Assembly (NCBI RefSeq): GCF_030817655.1
Contig: NZ_JAUSZM010000003.1
Coordinates: 5,022,001-5,086,000 of the forward strand
Source of the DNA: Streptomyces sp. V4I2
GTDB lineage: Bacteria > Actinomycetota > Actinomycetes > Streptomycetales > Streptomycetaceae
Direction of reading: 5' to 3'
Length of the DNA stretch: 64,000 nucleotides
In this document: piece after piece, positions 16,712 to 23,380 of the stretch
How the letters are laid out: every line of letters starts with the position of its first letter
How positions within the stretch are numbered: the stretch's first letter is position 1
The notes under the pieces: model-generated
Database searches by the model: none
What the model saw: only the letters and a program-made list of their open reading frames with translations
What the model was told of the DNA's origin: nothing
Made by a program: the position numbers and the translations under genes

Positions 16712-16748
16712 CATTTGTTTTTCACGACGTGGGCTTCGAAGCGTGTGC

Positions 16749-17279
16749 TCAAGCCGTGCGCTCCTTGAGCCAGCGGCGGGCGCCGACCTCGCTCGGGTAC
16801 TCGCGGACGGTGAACGCGGCGACGGCCCAGCCCACGCCCCACGCGGCGAACGCAGGCATCACGGGTGCCGCGATCACGAAGAGAAGCCGGCCGGCGAGGA
16901 CCAGCCCCACGGAACGGCGGGTCTCGTCGCGCTTGTTCCGGCCGGCCCGGTCAGGGGTCGGCGGGTCCTGGAGCTTCTCGCGGTGGTCCCGGCGCTGCAC
17001 CCGCCACCCCCACACCGACGCCCCGCAGGAGGCGGCCACCTGCGCCCCGTCCCACACGGTGCGCACGGTCGGCGACAGGCCCGCGCGGAAGCTGCCGTAG
17101 AGGCGGAGCGAGATGTAGACGACGAAGGCCAGGACGGCGAACCAGACAAGGGCACCGAGAGTGCGGCGCAGCCAGTAGCGCGCGCCGCGCTCGTACCAGG
17201 TCGTGCCGAGGCCCGGCAGGGCGGGGATCGACGGCCTGACACGGGGGGCGGGGACTTCAGAAGATGCTTTTGATGCCAT
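16749..17279 (-). CDS. Hypothetical membrane protein of the T7SS-like cassette
   Basis: A 176-residue protein with a Pro-rich N-terminus, a clear transmembrane helix at about 42-62 (LGALVWFAVLAFVVYISL), a charged middle with the segment VWGWRVQRRDHREKLQDP, and a second hydrophobic region at about 122-155 that may cross twice. No catalytic motif is seen. Its ATG overlaps the end of the WXG-like gene by 23 bases on the same strand, so it belongs to the four-gene cassette and may be a membrane partner of the secreted protein. The function is unknown. Confidence 0.65.
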   Translation of the reverse strand: MASKASSEVPAPRVRPSIPALPGLGTTWYERGARYWLRRTLGALVWFAVLAFVVYISLRLYGSFRAGLSPTVRTVWDGAQVAASCGASVWGWRVQRRDHREKLQDPPTPDRAGRNKRDETRRSVGLVLAGRLLFVIAAPVMPAFAAWGVGWAVAAFTVREYPSEVGARRWLKERTA

Positions 17280-18546
17280 TCCACACGTCGTCTTTCAGTC
17301 TCACGAAGTCGTCCCCGGTCTCCGACAGGACGTGGCCGGTGCCGTGCAGCACACCGCCCACCACCCCCCGGTCGTGGATGTCCTCACTCCAGTGTTCGTG
17401 GAAGGCGTGGTCGATGACGCCGGTCGCGCCGACCACCACCGCACCGCCGACCCCGGCCACCACGGCCACGGGTACGTCCACGGGCGCCAGGGCCACCAGG
17501 CCCGCCGTGACGGCCGTACCGGCGGCCAGTCCGGCCAGGTTGGCTCCGCCGTCGACCGCGACGGACTTCTGCCACGACCAGCCCTTGTCGTGGTCGTCGG
17601 AGGCTTCCAGCAACCCGCAGGCACCGGCCGCGGCGACGTCCAGCACCGGGACCTCCTTGAGGAAGTCCGGCAGCTTCTCCATGCCCTTGCCGAGGCGCAG
17701 CGCGTCCGCCGCGTCGGCCAGTTTGACGTTCAGGGCCCGGTCGTAGGGCAGCGCCGTACTGCCGTGGTCGGCGCGGACGACGGCCTCCTCCAGCGAGTCG
17801 ACCCTGGTGACCGCGTCCGCGTAGGCGCCCTTGGCGGGGAGGTCCTTGGGCAGCGCCCGGCCCGCCTTCTGGAACGCCTTGCGCTCCGCGCGCAGTTCCT
17901 TCTTGGCGGCCTGCTCCTCGGCCTTGGCGCCGTCGAGCGCGGCCCGGGCCTTCGTGCCGCCGGCCCGCGCGTCCTCGGCGTCATAGGCGTACAGGCCCCG
18001 CAGATAGTCGGCGAGGGTGAGCTTGTCTCCGGTCGAGACCGGCGAGGTCACCTGCGCGTACAGCCCCCGCAGCCTGTCCGCCGCCACCAGCCGGGCCTGT
18101 TGGGCGGTGTGCAGGATCTGTTGTCGGACCGTGGCGTACTCGTTCGTCGCGGAGCCGGCCTTCTGGTCCTCGGCGCTGGGAGGGTCGGCCATGACGACGG
18201 CCAGGGGCACCCCCTTGTCCCCCGTCGCCGCCCCCTGGCGCGTGGCCGTGTGCTCCGCGTTCTGCAGGGCCGTCTCGCAGGTGGACAGGGCGTCGGCGAG
18301 ATCGGAGACGATGGCTCCCGCGCTGTGCACGAGGCTCGCGAAGGCGCCCGCCGCCATGGCGTCCTCGCTCCAGGTGGCACGGAAGGTCTCGGCGGCCTCA
18401 CCCTTCCAACTGGCGTCGTCCACAAGGCGTTCGACCGCGCGACCGAGCGGCTGGACCACGTCGTCCAGCTTCCGCTGGGCGTTCTTGTACGTCTCGGCCA
18501 TCGTGCGCAGCCCGCCGATGTCGCCGCCGACCCAGCTGTCCGCCAT
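17257..18546 (-). CDS. Putative T7SS-secreted WXG/LXG-like protein
   Basis: A 429-residue protein whose first 100 residues are a WXG-type helical hairpin (DDASWKGEAAETFRATW, the W-x-G turn), as in type VII secretion substrates. A long Ala/Lys/Glu-rich, probably coiled-coil region follows (about 140-270). Then comes a glycine/valine-rich hydrophobic stretch at about 325-390, of the kind found before or within toxin domains. The C-terminus (HEHWSEDIHDRG...DDVWNGIKSIF) has no recognised toxin motif. ATG 18546 shares its A with the preceding TGA (TGATG), so it is coupled to the gene at 18848. Confidence 0.75.
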   Translation of the reverse strand: MADSWVGGDIGGLRTMAETYKNAQRKLDDVVQPLGRAVERLVDDASWKGEAAETFRATWSEDAMAAGAFASLVHSAGAIVSDLADALSTCETALQNAEHTATRQGAATGDKGVPLAVVMADPPSAEDQKAGSATNEYATVRQQILHTAQQARLVAADRLRGLYAQVTSPVSTGDKLTLADYLRGLYAYDAEDARAGGTKARAALDGAKAEEQAAKKELRAERKAFQKAGRALPKDLPAKGAYADAVTRVDSLEEAVVRADHGSTALPYDRALNVKLADAADALRLGKGMEKLPDFLKEVPVLDVAAAGACGLLEASDDHDKGWSWQKSVAVDGGANLAGLAAGTAVTAGLVALAPVDVPVAVVAGVGGAVVVGATGVIDHAFHEHWSEDIHDRGVVGGVLHGTGHVLSETGDDFVRLKDDVWNGIKSIF

Positions 18547-18848
18547 CAGCCGTCACCCACCATCAAGTCCTCGAACAGTCCGTGTACGTCGATGTCGTGA
18601 CGCTGGAAGGAGTCGCGGGCGTGGGCCACCTTGTCGCCGTGGTCGTCCAGCCGGTCGGCGAAGCCGGTGTGCAGGCCGACGATGAGCTCGGCAACCTCCC
18701 GCAGGGCGTGGTCGAGGCCGGGGTCGCCGCCGTCGGCCACCGGCGGGGCGACATCGGCGTGCAGCTTGCGGTAGGTGACGGCCTCGTCGTGGAAGGTCGT
18801 GGACAACGACGTGAGGTCGCTGAGGATCGCCTTGAAGTCGGCCGTCAT
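18546..18848 (-). CDS. Small WXG100-like T7SS-associated protein
   Basis: A 100-residue all-helical protein (starts MTADFKAILSDLTSLSTTFH; ends FEDLMVGDG), of the size and hydrophobic periodicity of EsxA-like partners, but without a W-x-G turn. Streptomyces have families of this kind next to WXG-like secreted proteins. It starts by TGATG overlap with the SAV_915-like gene upstream and ends by TGATG overlap with the WXG-like gene downstream, so the three are translated in series. A chaperone or secretion partner role is inferred. Confidence 0.7.
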   Translation of the reverse strand: MTADFKAILSDLTSLSTTFHDEAVTYRKLHADVAPPVADGGDPGLDHALREVAELIVGLHTGFADRLDDHGDKVAHARDSFQRHDIDVHGLFEDLMVGDG

Positions 18849-19363
18849 CAGCGCGCCCCCCGGGCGTAGGCGGCCAGGTCGGCCGGCTGCCAGTTGTAGT
18901 GGCCCGGGGCGATCCGCGGGTCGAGCAGCACGGTGACACCCTGCGCGCCCATCCCCTCGGCCAGCGGGCCGATCGAGGTGGCGACCCACGGCTGCGCCTC
19001 ACCGAGCGCGGCCACGAGCCCCTCCAGCGTGGTGAAGGCGAACGCCACGGTCCGGTCCGTGGGGTGCGCGAACAGTTCGTACTCGATGTAGGAAACGCGG
19101 GCGGGAGCGCCACCGGACGGGTCCGTGGTGTCGACGTGGCGGGGATGGGCGGGCACGAACACGGGCGTGTGGTAGGCGGGGACACCCGGCTTCGGGCCCG
19201 GTGACTCCCGCGGCTCGGCGTCGATGTAGTCGAGAAGGCGCGATCTGCGGGGCTCAGGGCGCCGAGGCTCGCCCGGACCCGCGGACGGCTCCGCTTGGTC
19301 GGGTTCCGCATGGTCGAGACAGTCGAGATAGTCGAGAAGGCGCGAACGGTTCGGTAGGCCCAC
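18848..19363 (-). CDS. SAV_915-like T7SS-associated protein
   Basis: A 171-residue protein; the C-terminal 110 residues (PVFVPAHPRHVDTTD...SYIEYELFAHP...VALL-type strand...GHYNWQPADLAAYARG) look like the SAV_915 family seen beside WXG-like genes, with an SseB-like alpha/beta character. The N-terminus holds an internal duplication, SRLLDYLD and SRLLDYID, about 32 residues apart. I use GTG 19363, with GAAGAGGAG just upstream; the longer frame to 19486 has no ribosome site. It is first in the coupled cassette. The function is unknown. Confidence 0.65.
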   Translation of the reverse strand: MGLPNRSRLLDYLDCLDHAEPDQAEPSAGPGEPRRPEPRRSRLLDYIDAEPRESPGPKPGVPAYHTPVFVPAHPRHVDTTDPSGGAPARVSYIEYELFAHPTDRTVAFAFTTLEGLVAALGEAQPWVATSIGPLAEGMGAQGVTVLLDPRIAPGHYNWQPADLAAYARGAR

Positions 19364-19529
19364 CGCCGTCTCCTCTTCCCCGTGGACGAGTGGCGGGACC
19401 ACCGTAGCCAGCAGGCAAACGCGCAAAACATGCCATCTCGGGCGAAGAGGGCGGGGCATGCGGAACCCATACGACCGTTTGGCCACGGGCTGATGCGCGC
19501 TTGACCGCCCGATGACCGGACCGCCGCTC

Positions 19530-20468
19530 TCAGGCTTCCGGCAGCGTCGCCCTCCCCCGCCCCACCTGCGTCCGCACCGCCCCCATGCTCGCCACGATGA
19601 CCAGGGCGATCGCGGCGGACTCGATGGTGGTCAGGGTCTGGTCGAGGATGAGGAAGCCGGCCGTGGCGGCGAGGGCCGGTTCCAGGCTCATCAGGATGGC
19701 GAAGGTGGAGGCGGGGAGGCGGCGCAGGGCGAGGAGTTCGAGGGTGTAGGGCAGGACGGAGGAGAGGACGGCCACCGCCGAGCCGAGGGCGATCGTCGTC
19801 GGGTCGAGGAGCTTCGTGCCCGATTCGGCGATGCCGAGGGGGAGGAACGTCAGGGCCGCCACGGCCATGGCCAGCGCGAGCCCGTCCGCCTGCGGGAAGC
19901 GACGGCCCGTACGCGCGCTGAAGACGATGTACGACGCCCACATGGCGCCCGCGCCCAGGGCGAAGGCGACGCCTATGGGGTCGAGGTCGCTGAAGCCTCC
20001 GCCGCCGAGGAGGAAGACGCCGGCGAGGGCCAGGCCCGCCCAGACGAGGTTGAGCGCGCGGCGGGAGGCGAGGACGGAGAGGGCGAGGGGGCCGAGGACC
20101 TCGAGGGTGACCGCCGGGCCCAGGGGGATGCGGTCGACGGCCTGGTAGAAGAGGCCGTTCATCGCGGCCATGATGACGCCGAAGACGACGACCGTGCCCC
20201 AGTCCGCGCGCGAGTGACCGCGCAGCCGGGGCCGGCAGATCAGCAGCAGCACGACTGCCGCCGCCAGCAGACGCAGCGTGACCACGCCGAGCGCGCCGGC
20301 CCTCGGCATCAGCGTCACGGCGAGGGCACCGCCGAACTGCACCGAGACACCCCCGGCGAGCACCAGCCCCACCGGCCCGAGCGAACCCCAGCGGCCGGGA
20401 GCGCCGGCCGGCTCGGGTGCATGACCGGCGGAGGAGGAGGTGGACGTCGTTGCGCTGCGGGTGCTCAC
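19530..20468 (-). CDS. EamA/DMT-family transporter
   Basis: A 312-residue integral membrane protein with ten hydrophobic helices in two repeated EamA halves (first repeat about 30-160, second about 170-300), of the RhaT/YdcZ metabolite-exporter type. The substrate is not predictable; amino acids or antimetabolites are common. I chose GTG 20468 with GGAAGG upstream; GTG 20507 is possible and would place the start beside the inverted repeat at 20513-20540. The gene stands alone between the T7SS-like cassette and the broken femX gene. Confidence 0.85.
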   Translation of the reverse strand: MSTRSATTSTSSSAGHAPEPAGAPGRWGSLGPVGLVLAGGVSVQFGGALAVTLMPRAGALGVVTLRLLAAAVVLLLICRPRLRGHSRADWGTVVVFGVIMAAMNGLFYQAVDRIPLGPAVTLEVLGPLALSVLASRRALNLVWAGLALAGVFLLGGGGFSDLDPIGVAFALGAGAMWASYIVFSARTGRRFPQADGLALAMAVAALTFLPLGIAESGTKLLDPTTIALGSAVAVLSSVLPYTLELLALRRLPASTFAILMSLEPALAATAGFLILDQTLTTIESAAIALVIVASMGAVRTQVGRGRATLPEA

Positions 20469-20512
20469 GGGGCCTTCCGGGGCGGTTCGAGGGCTCGTAC
20501 ATCTCACTGTAC

Positions 20513-20540
20513 GACGCAGTCCAGAGTAATGGACTGCGTC
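20513..20540. promoter_or_regulatory. 10-bp inverted repeat upstream of the EamA gene
   Basis: GACGCAGTCC (20513-20522) and GGACTGCGTC (20531-20540) are perfect complements separated by AGAGTAAT. The element lies 45-72 bases before the EamA start and 54 bases after the femX-like stop. It may be a repressor operator of the exporter, or a terminator for the gene to the right; the AT-rich centre and the lack of a U-tract favour an operator. Confidence 0.5.
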
Positions 20541-20593
20541 AGGTGTGTGAACCCCTTATACGACTGTCTGTCCCGGGCGCCCGCCCACCGGGC

Positions 20594-21716
20594 CTAGCGG
20601 CGGGCCATGTACAGATCCAGCGCCTTGTGCAGCAGCCGGTTGAGCGGGAAGTCCCACTCCCCCAGGTACTCGACGGCCTCACCGCCCGCGCCGGCCTTGA
20701 AGCGCAGCAGCCCCAGAAGGTGGTTGGACTCCTCCAGCGTGTCCGTGATGCCCCGGAAGTCGTAGACGGCGGCGCCGAGTTCGCGGGCGTCGGTCATCAT
20801 GCGCCACTGCATGGCGTTGTTGGGCTGGACCTCGCGCTTGCGGCTGGTGGAGGCGCCGTAGGAGTACCAGACGTGGTCGCCGACGGTGAGCATGGTGGCC
20901 GCGGCGAGGACGTCGCCGTCGTGGTGGGCGAGATAGAGCCGCATCCGGTCGGGGTGCTCGGTGGTGAGCGCGGTCCACATGCGCTGGAAGTAGGACAGGG
21001 GGCGCGGGAGGAAGCGGTCGCGCTCGGCGGTCTCGGCGTACAGCTCGTAGAAGGCGGGCAGGTCGTCGTAACCGCCGCGTTCGATCTTCACGCCGGCCTT
21101 CTCGGCCTTCTTGATGTTGCGCCGCCACTGCTGGTTGAGGCCGCGCTGGATGTCCTCCAGCGACCGTCCGGCGAACGGCACCTGGAAGACGTACCGGGGC
21201 TGTCCGGCCGCGAAGCCGTCCTCGCCGCCGGGTTCGGTCTGCCGCCAGCCCGCGCGGCGCAGCCGTTCGGCGACCTCGGCGGCGCCCGGTTCGTGCGAGG
21301 TCGCCTCGGCGTCCCGCAGGCGCCGGGCCGCCGGATCGGCGATCGCCGCCTTCACCGCGTCGGCGCTCCACCGGCGGACGACGACGGGCGGGCCCATCTT
21401 CACCGAGAAGGCGCCCTGTCGCTTGAGGTGGGCGAGCATCGGCTCCAGCCACCGGTCGAGGTCGGCCGCGTACCAGTCGATCAGCGGCCACCTCGGGCAG
21501 ATACGCGAGGTACCGCTTCAGCTTCGGCAACGCCCGGAACAGCACGAGCCCCGCCCCGACCAGCCGCCCCTCCTCGTCGAACCACCCCAGGCTCTCCGCC
21601 CGCCAGTCAGGCTTCACCTCGCCCCAGGAGGGGACCTGCATGTGGCTGGCGGAGGGGCGGGCCGCGACGAAGGTGAGATGTTCGTCGCGGGAGAGGGTCT
21701 GGATGCGGAGGGTCAT
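20594..21716 (-). pseudogene. femX: FemX/FemAB-like peptidoglycan aminoacyltransferase, frameshifted
   Basis: FemABX enzymes add the first amino acid (glycine in Streptomyces) to lipid II for the interpeptide bridge, using aminoacyl-tRNA. The first 75 residues (from ATG 21716, AAGGAG upstream) end correctly at KRYLAYLPE. The remaining 297 (from PLIDWYAADLDRW to LDLYMARR) are intact but in another frame. Removing one base near 21490 gives LPEGPLIDWYA, exactly the family sequence, and a 373-residue protein of normal length. Either the gene is broken or the base is an error; the spot is not a homopolymer. ATG 21439, preceded by GGAG, might restart the C-terminal part. Confidence 0.85.
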
Positions 21717-21758
21717 GCGTGGACTCCTTGACGGTGGCTGAGCGTGACAGCCTATGAG

Positions 21759-22565
21759 TCAGCCGCGGCCGTCCCGGGGACCGAACAGCCTCAGTGCCTC
21801 CGTGTCCGTGGCGCGGGCGTTGAGGAAGTAGTCGGCCCACTCGGCGATGTCCGGGTAGGCGCAGTCCGCCACGAGGCGGCTGACCGCCGAGGGGATGTCG
21901 TACGGCGTGACCCGCAGGTCGGCTCCCGGCCCGAGCAGGCCCCAGTGGGCGCCCGTGCGGCCGTACGGCATGCCGACGCTGCCGGGGTTCACCACCAGGC
22001 GCCCCTGGGCGAGGCGGACGTACGGCATGTGGGTGTGGCCGCAGACCACCGTGCGGACGTCCTCGTCGAGGTCCGCGAAGACCTCCGTCCAGCGCTCGGG
22101 GCGGGAGTCGACGAGGACGACCTCTTCGTCGTCGCGCGGTGTGGCGTGGCAGAACAGGACCTTGCCGAGACCGTCGATCGGGAGGGTGAGCGTGGTGGGC
22201 AGCCCGGCCAGGAACTCGATCTGCTCGTCGGTGAGTTGCTCCGCCGCGAAGGGGGCGATCGGGTCGGGGATCGTGTCCCGCTCGCCCCGGCGGTACTCGA
22301 CCAGTTCCCGGTCCGCGTTGCCCGAGACCCACAGCACCCGGTCGCCCTGCGCGCGCAACAGCTCGACGACCTCGCCCGGCTGCGGGCCCGCCGTGATGTC
22401 CCCGGTGAGCACGATGCGCTCGGCGTCCGCCACGTCGGGCTCGGCGAGCACGGCTTCCAGGGCGGGGAGCACCCCGTGGATGTCGGAGAGGACAGCGACG
22501 CGGCTCAGGGGGTTTCCGGGGCTTTCGGGGTTTCCGGGGCTTTCGGGAGCGGAGGGGATCGACAT
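21759..22565 (-). CDS. Metallophosphoesterase (YfcE/phosphodiesterase type)
   Basis: A calcineurin-like phosphoesterase of 268 residues. Metal-binding motifs appear in order: DIHG (about 29-32), GDITAGP (about 56), GNAD (about 81, GNHE-like), FCHATP (about 137) and CGHTHMPY (about 168). After about residue 200 there is a short C-terminal extension. The N-terminus carries the duplicated SPGNPESPGNP, which comes from an 18-bp tandem repeat at about 22508-22543. ATG 22565 lacks a good ribosome site, so the start is uncertain. The substrate is unknown. Confidence 0.85.
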   Translation of the reverse strand: MSIPSAPESPGNPESPGNPLSRVAVLSDIHGVLPALEAVLAEPDVADAERIVLTGDITAGPQPGEVVELLRAQGDRVLWVSGNADRELVEYRRGERDTIPDPIAPFAAEQLTDEQIEFLAGLPTTLTLPIDGLGKVLFCHATPRDDEEVVLVDSRPERWTEVFADLDEDVRTVVCGHTHMPYVRLAQGRLVVNPGSVGMPYGRTGAHWGLLGPGADLRVTPYDIPSAVSRLVADCAYPDIAEWADYFLNARATDTEALRLFGPRDGRG

Positions 22566-22678
22566 GCGCCCGACTCTCAGCCCGATCGGATCGGCACGCG
22601 ACCGTTTTCGCCGGGCGCGTAGCCGCGCTGCCGCACGCCCCCGGTCACCCCATCGCATCCGTCACCCCATCGCATCCG

Positions 22679-23353
22679 TCACCCCACCGCGGCCGCCCCC
22701 TCCGCACCAGCGAACGCCAGGATGTCGGGGACCGCTTCGCGAAGACTCCCGAAGTGGCGGTGCACGCCGGTCACGGCGGCCGGGGCGTTGACGCCCCACA
22801 CCGTCATGCCGGCCCGCAGACCCGCCTGAACTCCGGACGGTGCGTCCTCGATAACCAGGCAGTCCTCGGGGCGGGCGCCGAGCAGCTCGGCGGCGAGCAG
22901 GTAGGGCAGAGGTGACGGTTTGCCTTCCGTCACCGCGGCGGCGTCCACCACGACGGGCGGCACCGGCAGACCCGTCCGGGTGAACCGCCCGCGCACCCGG
23001 TGTTCGTAGTTCGAGGTCACCAGCGCCCAGGCACCCGGCGGCAGGGCGCCCAGCAGCCGCGCCGCGCCGTCGAAGGCCGCGTAGACGCCGGACCGGACGT
23101 CCTCGTCCTCCAGCTCGTGCAGCGCGCTCAGGCACTCCCCCGGATCCCGGTCCGGGACCACCGTCGCGAAGGTCTCCATCGGCCGCGTCCGCAGGGCCAC
23201 CCGGTAGACCTCGTCAGGGTCCAGGGAGTACCGCGCCGCCCAGGTTCCCCACACCCGGCGCTGGTTGGCCACGGCGTCGATCAACGTGCCGTCGACATCG
23301 AAGAGGACGTACTTCCTGGGGCCGGGCCGCACAGATTCAGACTCACTGGTCAC
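22679..23353 (-). CDS. HAD-superfamily hydrolase (phosphoglycolate phosphatase-like)
   Basis: A 224-residue HAD phosphatase with a small helical cap. Motif I is FDVDGTLID (about 18-26), motif II the S/T of LVTSNYEH (about 113), motif III the lysine in TEGKPSPLPY (about 148), and motif IV EDAPSGVQAGLRAGM (about 172). This is the beta-phosphoglucomutase/phosphatase type. GTG 23353 has no Shine-Dalgarno; CATGAT lies six bases upstream and may be a -10 box of a leaderless message. The substrate is not predictable. Confidence 0.85.
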   Translation of the reverse strand: MTSESESVRPGPRKYVLFDVDGTLIDAVANQRRVWGTWAARYSLDPDEVYRVALRTRPMETFATVVPDRDPGECLSALHELEDEDVRSGVYAAFDGAARLLGALPPGAWALVTSNYEHRVRGRFTRTGLPVPPVVVDAAAVTEGKPSPLPYLLAAELLGARPEDCLVIEDAPSGVQAGLRAGMTVWGVNAPAAVTGVHRHFGSLREAVPDILAFAGAEGAAAVG

Positions 23354-23380
23354 GGCGTGATCATGTCAGGAAGCCGGGGA

